A program made the position numbers and the translations under genes. From positions 62,001-126,000 of the forward strand of contig CAWKIV010000013.1 of assembly GCA_963849885.1 (NCBI GenBank): a stretch of DNA of 64,000 nucleotides, read 5' to 3'. This document shows positions 7,963 through 15,661 of this stretch, in pieces. Below the pieces are notes generated by a model. That model did no database searches. It saw only the letters and a program-made list of their open reading frames with translations, and was not told the DNA's origin. The stretch is from CADCTP01 sp963849885 (GTDB lineage Bacteria; Actinomycetota; Actinomycetes; Mycobacteriales; CADCTP01). The first letter of the stretch is position 1, and every line of letters starts with the position of its first letter.

Positions 7963-8027
7963 CCCCCGATGGTGCCACCCCCGACCTGGTCCGGCCCGGG
8001 CGGCCGGGCCCGTGCGAGGCTGGGCGG

Positions 8028-8891
8028 GTGCCGCTCCGCCTGGGCCGCCGGACCTTCGGCGACGACGAGCTGGTGATCATGGCGATCGTCAACCGGACGC
8101 CCGACTCGTTCTACGACCGGGGCGCCACCTACGCGCTCGGGGCCGCGCTGGACGCGGTCGACCGGGCGGTGGCGGCCGGGGCCGCGATCGTGGACGTCGG
8201 CGGGGTGAAGGCCGGGCCCGGGGACGAGGTGGACGCGGCCGAGGAGCTCCGGCGCACCGCCGAGGTGGTGGCCGCGGTCCGCCGCGCCCACCCGGAGCTG
8301 GTGATCAGCGTGGACACCTGGCGGGCCGAAGTGGGCCGGGTGCTGGTCGCGGAGGGCGCGGACCTGCTCAACGACACCTGGGGCGGGGTCGACCCGGGGC
8401 TCGCCGAGGTGGCCGCGGCGACCGGCGCCGGCCTGGTCTGCGCGCACGCCGGCGGCCAGCAGCCGCGCACCCGGCCGCACCGGGTCGCGTACGCCGACGT
8501 GGTGGCGGACGTCGTCGCCACGGTCACCGGGCTGGCCGAGCGGGCGGTGGCGCTCGGCGTACGCCGGGACGGGGTGCTGATCGACCCGGCGCACGACTTC
8601 GGCAAGAACACCCGGCACTCGCTGGAGGTCACCCGCCGGCTCGGCGAGCTGGTGGCGACCGGCTGGCCGGTGCTGGTCTCGCTGTCCCGGAAGGACTTCG
8701 TCGGGGAGACCCTCGACCTGCCGCCGGACGACCGGCTGGAGGGCACGCTCGCGGCCACCGCGGTCTCCGCCTGGCTGGGCGCCCGGGTCTTCCGCGCCCA
8801 CGACGTCACCGCCACCCGCCGCGTCCTCGACACCGTCGCCGCCATCCGCGGCACCCACCCCCCGGCCGTCGCCCGCCGCGGCCTCGCCTGA
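8028..8891 (+). CDS. folP2: FolP2-type dihydropteroate synthase paralogue
   Basis: A TIM-barrel of the pterin-binding family, 287 residues. It keeps IMAIVNRTPDSFYDRG at the first strand and LVSLSRKDFVGETLDLPPDD near the end. The loop that in true dihydropteroate synthases reads like GGESTRPGA is here DVGGVKAGPGDEV. That is the pattern I recall for mycobacterial FolP2 (Rv1207), reported to lack dihydropteroate synthase activity. The GTG at 8028 is placed by homology to the family N-terminus; no clear ribosome site or -10 is visible. In mycobacteria gpgS lies beside folP2; it is absent here. Real substrate unknown. Confidence 0.87.
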   Translation: MPLRLGRRTFGDDELVIMAIVNRTPDSFYDRGATYALGAALDAVDRAVAAGAAIVDVGGVKAGPGDEVDAAEELRRTAEVVAAVRRAHPELVISVDTWRAEVGRVLVAEGADLLNDTWGGVDPGLAEVAAATGAGLVCAHAGGQQPRTRPHRVAYADVVADVVATVTGLAERAVALGVRRDGVLIDPAHDFGKNTRHSLEVTRRLGELVATGWPVLVSLSRKDFVGETLDLPPDDRLEGTLAATAVSAWLGARVFRAHDVTATRRVLDTVAAIRGTHPPAVARRGLA

Positions 8892-8920
8892 TCCGCCGAC
8901 CCCGCCGGTGAGGGCGCTGC

Positions 8921-9100
8921 CGAGTGACGGCCTCGGCTCGCGAGTGACGGCACCAGCGCCGTCACTCGCGGACGGGAGCCGTCACCCGCGGACGGGAGCC
9001 GTCACCCGCGGACGGGAAGCCGTCACCCGCGGACGGGAGCCGTCACCCGCGGACGGGAGGCGTCACTCGCGGCGGGAGGCGTCACTCGCGGGCGGGGGTG
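8921..9100. repeat. GAGTGACG-type inverted and tandem repeats between folP2 and LOG gene
   Basis: A perfect 13-bp hairpin (CGCGAGTGACGGC at 8939-8951 with its complement at 8958-8970) is followed by seven head-to-tail copies of a 19-21-bp unit. The unit reads GCCGTCACCCGCGGACGGGA; the first five copies are nearly identical and the last two diverged. The final copy contains the stop codon of the LOG gene. A related repeat occurs at 60741-60875. It probably also ends transcription of the two convergent genes. Confidence 0.85.
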
Positions 9101-9648
9101 GTGGGGAGGCGGCCGGTTTCGAGGGCGGTGAGGGCGGCGGGGACGGTCCGTACGCGGAGCACGGACTCGAGCGCGGACCGGCGGACGAAGCCGCGCGCGA
9201 CCAGGTCGTCCAGCCACGCCCACAGCGGGTCGAAGAAGCCGTCCGGGTCGAGCACCACCACCGGCTTGGCGTGCATGCCGAGCGTGCCGGCCGTCCACAC
9301 CTCGAAGAACTCCTCCAGCGTGCCGATCCCGCCCGGCAGCACCAGGAACGCGTCCGCCCGCTCGTCCATCCCGGCCTTGCGCTGCCGCATGGTGTCCACC
9401 ACGACCAGCTCGTCGCTGTCGTGGTCGGCCACCTCCATGGCCACCAGGTGGTCCGGGATGATCCCGACGGTGTGCCCGCCGGCGGCCCGGGCGGCCCGGC
9501 CGACCTCGCCCATCATCGACACCGAGCCGCCGCCGGTGACCAGCACGTGGCCGCGCTCGGCCAGGGCGGCGCCCACCTCGGCGGCCAGCGCCAGGTACGG
9601 GGCGGCGATCCGGGTCGAGGACGCGCAGTAGACGCAGACCGCGGTCAT
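9082..9648 (-). CDS. LOG-family protein (TIGR00730), second copy
   Basis: 188-residue Rossmann-fold protein of the lysine decarboxylase-like/LOG family, which hydrolyses nucleoside 5'-monophosphates (cytokinin riboside phosphates in characterised members). It starts MTAVCVYCASSTR and carries VTGGGSVSMMGEVGRAA, the family signature LPGGIGTLEEFFE and the DTMRQRKAGMDERADA helix. The ATG overlaps the stop of the upstream LOG paralogue by four bases (ATGA), so both come from one mRNA. The stop lies inside the tandem repeat. Corresponds in position to mycobacterial Rv1205. Confidence 0.9.
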   Translation of the reverse strand: MTAVCVYCASSTRIAAPYLALAAEVGAALAERGHVLVTGGGSVSMMGEVGRAARAAGGHTVGIIPDHLVAMEVADHDSDELVVVDTMRQRKAGMDERADAFLVLPGGIGTLEEFFEVWTAGTLGMHAKPVVVLDPDGFFDPLWAWLDDLVARGFVRRSALESVLRVRTVPAALTALETGRLPTTPARE

Positions 9649-10466
9649 TCCCCGTCGTACGCCGGCCGGGCGCGCTCCTCCCGCAGCGTGTCCGCCTCCA
9701 GGATCAGCTTGACGACCTGGTCGACGTCGTCGGTGACGGAGAGCAGGTCGAGGTCGGCGGCGGCGATCTTGCCGGCCGGCACCAGCGTGCCGCGGAACCA
9801 GTCCAGCAGCCCGGACCAGTAGTCGGAGCCGAACAGGATGACCGGGAACCGGGTCACCTTCCGGGTCTGCACCAGGGTGAGCGCCTCGAACAGCTCGTCC
9901 AGGGTGCCGAAACCGCCGGGCAGGATCACGAACGCCTGCGCGTACTTGACGAACATGGTCTTGCGGGCGAAGAAGTAACGGAAGTTGAGCCCGATGTCGA
10001 CCCAGTCGTTGAGCCGCTGCTCGAAGGGCAGCTCGATGCCGAGCCCGACGCTCACCCCGCCGGCCTCGGAGGCGCCGCGGTTGACCGCCTCCATCGCGCC
10101 CGGGCCACCGCCGGTGATCACCGCGAAGCCGGCCCGGGCCAGCGCCGTGCCCAGCGCCCGGCCGGCCTCGTACTCCGGGTGGCCGGCCGGGGTGCGCGCG
10201 CTGCCGAAGACGCTGACCGCCCGCGGCAGCTCGGCCAGCAGCCCGAAGCCCTCCACGAACTCGGACTGGATCCGCAGCACCCGCCACGGGTCGGTGTGCA
10301 CCCAGTCGGACGAGCCGCGGCTGTTGAGCAGCCGCTCGTCGGTGGTGCCGGGCTTGATCTGGTCGCGGCGCAGCACCACCGGGCCGCGGTGGCGCTCGGG
10401 CAGCCGGTGGTCGGCCCGCTCCCGGATGGGGTCCTCGCCCCGGGCGCGGGGATGATCGTCGGTCAC
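9645..10466 (-). CDS. LOG-family protein (TIGR00730), longer copy
   Basis: 273-residue member of the LOG/TIGR00730 family with an N-terminal extension of about 75 residues. The core shows VSVFGSARTPAGHPEYEAGR, VITGGGPGAMEAVNRGA, RYFFARKTMFVKYA and LPGGFGTLDELFE. The long N-terminal region with DWVHTDPWRVLRIQSEFVEG is typical of the actinobacterial subgroup. The GTG at 10466 is favoured because TAGCGT stands seven bases before it, a leaderless arrangement; no ribosome site is seen. Enzymatic activity on nucleotide monophosphates is expected from the motifs but not proven for this subgroup. Confidence 0.9.
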   Translation of the reverse strand: MTDDHPRARGEDPIRERADHRLPERHRGPVVLRRDQIKPGTTDERLLNSRGSSDWVHTDPWRVLRIQSEFVEGFGLLAELPRAVSVFGSARTPAGHPEYEAGRALGTALARAGFAVITGGGPGAMEAVNRGASEAGGVSVGLGIELPFEQRLNDWVDIGLNFRYFFARKTMFVKYAQAFVILPGGFGTLDELFEALTLVQTRKVTRFPVILFGSDYWSGLLDWFRGTLVPAGKIAAADLDLLSVTDDVDQVVKLILEADTLREERARPAYDGE

Positions 10467-10504
10467 GCCAGCGACGCTACCCGCCCGGGGCGGCGTCACG
10501 CCGG

Positions 10505-11080
10505 TCAGCCGCCCAGCGCCTGCCGCACCGCCCGGATCGTCCGCTCCTCGGCCGCGACGCCGACCCCGTAGTCGGCCAGCCCGGCGGTGAAGGCCCCCGC
10601 GCCGGCCGCGCGGGCCATCGCGGCCACGGTGGCCTGCTGGCGGGAGTTCGCCGCGAGCAGGTCTCCGGCCGCGGTACGGGCCGGGGCCGGCCAGGACGGC
10701 GCCGCGGCGCGCACCCCGCCGGCGAGGCGGCGCAGCGCGGCCAGGTGCGCGGCGGCCAGCGCGCGCTGCTGCGCGACGGTCCGGGAGGTGCCGTCGCTGA
10801 CCGCGGTGAAGAAGGCCGACCGGGAGCGCTGCCAGTCCGCGACCAGGGCGTCGTACGCGGTCAGCGCGTCCGCCGGGGACGGCGCCGCCCCGGTGGACGA
10901 CGGAGCCGGCGCCGGGGTGGTGGAGCGGGCCGGCGGGCTGGCCGGACCGCCCGCGGTCGCGGACGGCGGAGGGGTGACCACGGTCAGCTCCACGGTCGGC
11001 TGGTCCTGCTGACAGGCGGTGCCCCCGAGCAGGACGCCGACGGCACCCGCGGCCGCCAGACCGGCCCGCCAGCGCAGCAT
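10505..11080 (-). CDS. Predicted lipoprotein with ferritin-like helical domain
   Basis: 191 residues. A signal peptide (AGLAAAGAVGVLLGGTAC) ends in a lipobox Cys. A Pro/Ser/Thr-rich linker follows, then a predicted all-helical domain from about residue 70 (ALTAYDALVADWQRSRSAFF and AQQRALAAAHLAALRRLAGG). The helical part with its repeated Ala/Arg/His pattern resembles DUF4439-like or ferritin-like actinobacterial lipoproteins, but I cannot confirm a family. The ATG at 11080 has TAGTTT seven bases upstream, again leaderless. It stands alone between the LOG genes and dapE. Confidence 0.65.
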   Translation of the reverse strand: MLRWRAGLAAAGAVGVLLGGTACQQDQPTVELTVVTPPPSATAGGPASPPARSTTPAPAPSSTGAAPSPADALTAYDALVADWQRSRSAFFTAVSDGTSRTVAQQRALAAAHLAALRRLAGGVRAAAPSWPAPARTAAGDLLAANSRQQATVAAMARAAGAGAFTAGLADYGVGVAAEERTIRAVRQALGG

Positions 11081-11217
11081 GGCGTGCAAACTACCCCGGC
11101 GCCGGAACCGGCTGGCCGCGGCCGGCATCGAAGGCCGGCGAGGGACCCGGTGGACGCGCCGGACGACGTGCCCGGGCTCGCCCTGGTGGCTCGCCGCGGC
11201 GCTCGCCGCCGCGGCGT

Positions 11218-12303
11218 TCAGCGGCCCGCGGACCGGGTGAGGTAGGCCCGCAGCGCCGCCTCGCAGTCGGCGATCCGGGGCAGCAGCACGTGCTCCTCCC
11301 GGGTGTGCGCGAGGTTGGGGTCGCCGGGGCCGAAGTTCACCGCCGGGATGCCCAGCGCGGCGAACCGGGACACGTCGGTCCAGCCGTACTTGGCCACCGG
11401 GGTCGTGCCCACCGCCGCGACGAAGTCCCGGGCCGCCGGCGCGGACAGTCCGGGCAGCGCGCCCGGCGCACTGTCCACTACGGACACCGCACAGTCCAGT
11501 CCGGAGAAGACGGTGGCCACGTGCTCGGCGGCGTCGGCCTCGGACCGGTCCGGCGCGAAGCGGAAGTTGACCGTGACCACGCACTCGTCCGGCAGCACGT
11601 TGCCGGCCACCCCGCCGGCGACGCCGACCGCGTTGAGCCCCTCCCGGTAGGTGCAGCCGTCGATGTCGACCGAGCGCGGCTCGTACGCGGCCAGCCGGGC
11701 CAGCACCGGCGCGGCCGCGTGCACCGCGTTGACCCCGAGCCAGGACCGCGCGCTGTGCGCCCGCCGGCCGGTGGTGCGGACCTCGGCCCGCAGGGTGCCC
11801 TGGCAGCCGGCCTCGACCAGCCCGGAGGTCGGCTCCAGCAGGATCGCCAGGTCCGCGGCCAGCCACTCCGGGCGGGTGCGGGCGACCCGGCCGAGCCCGT
11901 TGCGGGTCGCCTCGACCTCCTCGTTGTCGTAGCAGACCAGGGTGAGGTCGTCGGCCAGCCCGGGCGCCGCGGCCAGCGCCGCGCCGAGCCGCAGCAGCAC
12001 CGCGACCCCGGACTTCATGTCCGAGGTCCCGCAGCCGTACAGCACGTCACCGTCCACTCGGGACGGCACGTTGTCGGCGATCGGCACGGTGTCCAGGTGG
12101 CCGGCCAGCAGCACCCGGCGGGGCCGGCCGAGCGCGGTCCGGGCGAGCACCGCGTCGCCGTCCCGGACCACCTCCAGGCCGGCGACGGCGCGCAGCGCCG
12201 CCTCGACCGCGTCGGCCAGCGGGCCCTCGGTGCCGGACACCGACGGCAGGTCGACCAGTGCGGCGGTCAGCGCCGCGCCGTCCGCGGCCAGGTCGAGCGT
12301 CAC
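11218..12303 (-). CDS. dapE: Succinyl-diaminopimelate desuccinylase
   Basis: M20-family zinc hydrolase of 361 residues that removes succinate from N-succinyl-LL-diaminopimelate in the lysine/peptidoglycan pathway. Metal-binding and catalytic motifs are intact: LLAGHLDTVPIADN (His, catalytic Asp), YGCGTSDMKSGVAV (bridging Asp), CYDNEEVEATRNG (catalytic Glu pair), and the C-terminal His region NLAHTREEHVLL. The dimerisation domain includes GRRAHSARSWLGVNAVH. I chose the GTG at 12303, not the longer reading from 12375, because homology begins there and TACGGT lies six bases upstream. Divergent from dapD, whose product acts earlier in the same pathway. Confidence 0.94.
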   Translation of the reverse strand: MTLDLAADGAALTAALVDLPSVSGTEGPLADAVEAALRAVAGLEVVRDGDAVLARTALGRPRRVLLAGHLDTVPIADNVPSRVDGDVLYGCGTSDMKSGVAVLLRLGAALAAAPGLADDLTLVCYDNEEVEATRNGLGRVARTRPEWLAADLAILLEPTSGLVEAGCQGTLRAEVRTTGRRAHSARSWLGVNAVHAAAPVLARLAAYEPRSVDIDGCTYREGLNAVGVAGGVAGNVLPDECVVTVNFRFAPDRSEADAAEHVATVFSGLDCAVSVVDSAPGALPGLSAPAARDFVAAVGTTPVAKYGWTDVSRFAALGIPAVNFGPGDPNLAHTREEHVLLPRIADCEAALRAYLTRSAGR

Positions 12304-12437
12304 CGCGCCACCGTAACCACCCCCGCCGATCTTGGCCGGGTCAACCTCGTGGGCGGCCGTGAGGGGTTGACTCAACCAAGATCGCGGGGAGGGGCGGGCG
12401 GCGGGGGCTGGCGGGGAGGGGCGGGTACGGTTGCGGG
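12304..12437. promoter_or_regulatory. dapE-dapD divergent promoter region with an inverted-repeat element
   Basis: Each gene has a TACGGT six bases before its GTG (minus strand 12315-12310 for dapE; plus strand 12426-12431 for dapD). Between them lies a large inverted repeat: arms at 12323-12346 and 12365-12387 match at 20 of 23 positions, with shared blocks GATCTTGG and GTCAACC and an 18-base centre. The arms contain GCCGATCTTG, also found in the palindrome inside the nuclease-helicase gene. It may be a repeat element rather than an operator. Confidence 0.6.
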
Positions 12438-13379
12438 GTGAGCGCGAGCGCTTGGGGCGACGGCCTGGCCACCGTCACGGAGAGCGGCCGGGTGCTCGAC
12501 GTGTGGTTCCCGGCGCCGGCGCTCGGGCCCCGCCCCGCGGACGCCACGCCGCCGCCCGCGTTCGAGGCGCTGGCCGGCGTGGACGAGCGCCGCGGCACCC
12601 GCCGGCAGCCGCTGTCGGTGCGGATCGAGGACCTGTCCGCGCCGCCGGCCGACGCCGCGGACGCCTACCTGCGGCTCCACCTGCTCAGCCGCCGGCTGGT
12701 CCGGCCGCACGGGCTGTCCACGGCCGGCATCTTCGGGGTGCTGCCCAACGTCGTCTGGACGTCGGCCGGCCCCTGCCCGCCGGAGGACTTCGAGGAGACC
12801 CGGCTGCGGCTGCTCTTCACCGGGCCGGTGCAGGTGCTCGGGGTGGACAAGTTTCCCCGGATGACCGACTACGTGGTGCCCACCGGGGTCCGGATCGCCG
12901 ACGCCGACCGGGTCCGGCTGGGCGCGCACCTGGCCGAGGGCACCACCGTGATGCACGAGGGCTTCGTCAACTACAACGCCGGCACCCTCGGCCGGTCCAT
13001 GGTCGAGGGCCGGATCTCGGCCGGCGTGGTGGTCGGCGACGGCTCCGACGTCGGCGGCGGCGCGTCCATCATGGGCACCCTGTCCGGCGGCGGCAGCGAG
13101 GTCGTCTCGGTCGGCGAGCGGTGCCTGATCGGGGCCAACGCGGGGATCGGCCTGTCCCTCGGTGACGACTGCGTGGTCGAGGCGGGCTGCTACGTGACCG
13201 CCGGGTCCAAGGTGACGCTGCCGGACGGGCAGCTGGTCAAGGCCCGGCAGCTGTCCGGGCGGGACGGCCTGCTGTTCCGGCGCAACAGCGTGACCGGCGC
13301 GCTCGAGGTGGTGCCGCGCGGCGGGGCGGCCGGTGCCTCCTGGGCCGGCCTCAACGCCGACCTGCACGCGAATGTCTAG
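12438..13379 (+). CDS. dapD: Tetrahydrodipicolinate N-succinyltransferase
   Basis: Transfers succinate from succinyl-CoA to tetrahydrodipicolinate, an early step of the succinylase branch of lysine/meso-DAP synthesis. The 313-residue protein is of the actinobacterial DapD type: an N-terminal domain ending near FPRMTDYVVPTGVRIADADR, then a left-handed beta-helix with HLAEGTTVMHEGFVNYNAG, SAGVVVGDGSDVGGGASIMG and ANAGIGLSLGDDC. The GTG start has TACGGT six bases upstream. The product of this route is later used by dapC and dapE, all encoded within about 5 kb. Confidence 0.95.
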   Translation: MSASAWGDGLATVTESGRVLDVWFPAPALGPRPADATPPPAFEALAGVDERRGTRRQPLSVRIEDLSAPPADAADAYLRLHLLSRRLVRPHGLSTAGIFGVLPNVVWTSAGPCPPEDFEETRLRLLFTGPVQVLGVDKFPRMTDYVVPTGVRIADADRVRLGAHLAEGTTVMHEGFVNYNAGTLGRSMVEGRISAGVVVGDGSDVGGGASIMGTLSGGGSEVVSVGERCLIGANAGIGLSLGDDCVVEAGCYVTAGSKVTLPDGQLVKARQLSGRDGLLFRRNSVTGALEVVPRGGAAGASWAGLNADLHANV

Positions 13380-13388
13380 GCGCCGACG

Positions 13389-14225
13389 ATGACCCGCACC
13401 ATCTCGCGCGTGCTCGCCGTCCTCGCCGTGATCGGCGTCGTCGTCGGCCTGGTCGCGATCGGGGTCCGGTCGCTGATGACCCGGATGGAGCTGCCGGCCG
13501 CGATCCAGTCCCGCTGCGACGTGGCCGGCTCGCCGTACTCGATCAGCACCGAGCAGGCGGCCAACGCGGCCACCATCACCGCGGTGGCGGTGAAGCGGGA
13601 GCTGCCGCCGCGGGCGGTCACCATCGCGCTGGCCACCGCGCTGCAGGAGTCCAAGCTCAACAACGTCGAGTACGGCGACCGCGACTCGCTCGGGCTGTTC
13701 CAGCAGCGGCCGAGCCAGGGCTGGGGCAGCCCCGGGCAGATCCTCGACCCGCGGTACGCGGCCGGGAAGTTCTTCGACGCGCTGGTCAAGGTGCGCGACT
13801 GGGAGCGCAAGCAGCTCACCGTGGCCGCCCAGGCGGTGCAGCAGAGCGGGCACCCGACGGCGTACCAGCAGTGGGAGGACCAGGCCGACACGCTGGCCGG
13901 CGCGTTCACCGGGGCCGAGCCGGCGCTGCTGTCCTGCTCGTTCCCGGAGCCGACGGTGGCCGCCACCCCGGCCAAGGTCATGCAGCTGCTCGCCCTGGAG
14001 CTGCCGCACACCAGACTGGTCGCCACCACCCAGGCCGGCGAGCTGCGCCCCGTGGCGGCCTGGGCGACCGTCGGCTGGCTGGTCGCGAAGGCCGACCGGC
14101 TGGGCATCGAGGCGGTCGCGCACGACGGCCGGCGGTGGACCCGCACCGACGGGTGGCGGGTGGACCAGTCGGCCCGGGCGGACCGGATCCGCTTCGAGGT
14201 GGCCCGGATCCCGCCGTCCACCTAG
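13389..14225 (+). CDS. Membrane-anchored lysozyme/transglycosylase-like protein
   Basis: 278 residues with one N-terminal membrane segment (VLAVLAVIGVVVGLVAIGV). An extracytoplasmic domain contains ALATALQESKLNNVEYGD, then SLGLFQQRPSQGWG and ILDPRYAAGKFFDAL. The ES...GLFQQR arrangement (catalytic-Glu-like residue followed by a GLFQ motif) is that of soluble lytic transglycosylase folds, here with an uncharacterised C-terminal domain. It would act on cell-wall glycan, but activity is not shown for this actinobacterial group. It begins nine bases after the dapD stop and may be read through from it. Confidence 0.7.
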   Translation: MTRTISRVLAVLAVIGVVVGLVAIGVRSLMTRMELPAAIQSRCDVAGSPYSISTEQAANAATITAVAVKRELPPRAVTIALATALQESKLNNVEYGDRDSLGLFQQRPSQGWGSPGQILDPRYAAGKFFDALVKVRDWERKQLTVAAQAVQQSGHPTAYQQWEDQADTLAGAFTGAEPALLSCSFPEPTVAATPAKVMQLLALELPHTRLVATTQAGELRPVAAWATVGWLVAKADRLGIEAVAHDGRRWTRTDGWRVDQSARADRIRFEVARIPPST

Positions 14226-14305
14226 GGCTCGGCGCGTATCAGGCGGGCGACGGGAAGTCTCCTACGACAAACGCTCAGCCAGCCGAGGTCCGCGGGGGAA
14301 TCGCG

Positions 14306-14518
14306 ATGGACGCCACCACCTGTCCCGAGTGCGGGGCACCGGCCGAGATCACCGACCGGGACGCCCTGGAGAGCACCGACGGCCCGGTCGAGCACGTGCG
14401 GGTGCTGTGCGTCCGGCGGCACTGGTTCCTGATGTCCGCCGCGTCCCTGGCCCGGCACCGGGGCACGCCGGTGCCCCGGCCGGCCCCGGTCAGCGGCTCG
14501 ATCCGCCGGCCGCGCTGA
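14306..14518 (+). CDS. Small protein with a CPECG knuckle
   Basis: A 70-residue protein starting MDATTCPECGAPAEITDRD and then VEHVRVLCVRRHWFLM. The CPECG knuckle, with Cys at about 35 and His at about 38, could bind one zinc. The tail is basic and Pro/Arg-rich. A GGGGGA ribosome site lies shortly upstream of the ATG. I know of similar short unnamed proteins in actinomycetes but no function. The region after it (14519-14566) repeats the last coding bases imperfectly (GGTCAGCGGCTCG twice). Confidence 0.6.
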   Translation: MDATTCPECGAPAEITDRDALESTDGPVEHVRVLCVRRHWFLMSAASLARHRGTPVPRPAPVSGSIRRPR

Positions 14519-14566
14519 CCCGGCCCGGTCAGCGGCTCGGCCCGCCGCCCGCGCTGACCCGACCGG

Positions 14567-15397
14567 TCAGCGGGTCGGCAGCCGGCCGGCGGCGATGCGC
14601 ACCGAGACCGGCACCGCCAGCCCGCCCCGGTCCGCGTACGCCTCCGCGAGCCGGTCGAAGTGCGCCCGGACCCGGGCCCGGTCCACTTCGGACAGATCGC
14701 GGACCAGCGCGGACGACCGGACCGTGCCGGCCAGCAGCCCGGTCCAGAGCTCGTCCACATCGGACAGCCGGTGGGCGAAGGCGACGGTGCGCACGGACAC
14801 GCCGGCGAAGCCGGCCCGGACCAGCAGCCCGGCCAGCGCCGGCCCGGTGGAGAACCGGAAGAACGGCGGCCCGGCCGGCAGGTCCGCCGGCGGCGCCACC
14901 CCGGCCGCCGCCACCGCGTCCAGCAGCACCCCGACGATCCGGGCCCGCGCCGGCTCGTCCCAGGCGGACAGCGCCAGCCGGCCGCCGGGCCCGAGCACCC
15001 GCCGGAAGCCGGCCACCGCGGTCCCCGGCGCGCCGAGGTGGTGCACCAGGAAGGCGCCGACGACCGCGTCCGCGGAGCCGGCCGGCACCGGCAGCTGCTC
15101 GGCGCTGCCGACCCGGAAGTCCAGCCGCGGGTGCCGCCGCCGGGCCAGCGCCACCATCGCCGGCGCGACGTCCACGCCGACCGCGGTCGCGCCCCGGGCG
15201 GCCGCGGCGGCGACCAGGTCGCCCGGTCCGCACCCGACGTCGACCAGCCGGGTGCCCGGCCCGACCCCGGCGGCGGTGAGCAGGTCGCCGATCACCCGGC
15301 CGGTGACCCGGGCCAGCATCCGGTCGTAGCCGGCCGCCGCGCGCTCCCAGCCGGCCGCCTCGAACCGGGCGAACGCGTCCGGCGGTGCTGGCGACAC
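14567..15397 (-). CDS. Class I SAM-dependent methyltransferase
   Basis: 276 residues with the Rossmann methyltransferase motif I VDVGCGPGDLVAAAAARGA, motif II VGVDVAPAMVALARRRHP, a post-motif DAVVGAFLVHHLG and the VLGPGGRLALSAWDEPAR segment. It resembles the UbiE/MenG-like Methyltransf_11 group; the substrate is unknown. The GTG at 15397 is chosen because the protein begins with a family-like N-terminus. GGAGGAG lies about 15 bases upstream, farther than usual. Divergent from the metallo-hydrolase relic at 15455. Confidence 0.82.
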   Translation of the reverse strand: MSPAPPDAFARFEAAGWERAAAGYDRMLARVTGRVIGDLLTAAGVGPGTRLVDVGCGPGDLVAAAAARGATAVGVDVAPAMVALARRRHPRLDFRVGSAEQLPVPAGSADAVVGAFLVHHLGAPGTAVAGFRRVLGPGGRLALSAWDEPARARIVGVLLDAVAAAGVAPPADLPAGPPFFRFSTGPALAGLLVRAGFAGVSVRTVAFAHRLSDVDELWTGLLAGTVRSSALVRDLSEVDRARVRAHFDRLAEAYADRGGLAVPVSVRIAAGRLPTR

Positions 15398-15454
15398 GTC
15401 CCGAGTGTGCTCCTCCGGCGTACGCTGTCCAGCCCCGCCGTGAGGAGGCCCCGC

Positions 15455-15661
15455 GTGCTCTCCATCCCGCTCCGGCCGGTCGACGCGGTCGCCGTCACCA
15501 CGCTCATGGACAACTCCTGCGACGCGCTGCTGCCGGCCGCGGAGGCGCCGGCGGTGCTGGTGCCGGCGCACTGCACCAGCTGGGCGGCCCAGCACGCGCT
15601 CGTCGCCGGCCTGCCGGACGCGTTCCGCCCCAACGCGGTCGGCAGCCGCTTCGCTCTCTAG
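15455..15661 (+). pseudogene. Relic of an MBL-fold metallo-hydrolase, middle deleted
   Basis: A 68-codon open frame joins two family ends. The N-terminal LRPVDAVAVTTLMDNSCDAL matches the start of a group of actinobacterial MBL-fold hydrolases. The C-terminal VPAHCTSWAAQHALVAGLP then NAVGSRFAL matches their last strand, where the motif is usually VPAHCTGW. Everything in between is missing, including the HxHxDH metal site, roughly 200 residues, yet the frame is kept. A good GAGGAGG ribosome site remains seven bases before the GTG, so a short product may still be made. It cannot be a working hydrolase. Confidence 0.65.

Noticed and set aside
8958..9097. Regular 20-bp repeats as a CRISPR array
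   Set aside because: The copies abut each other with no unique spacers, and no cas genes are in the window.
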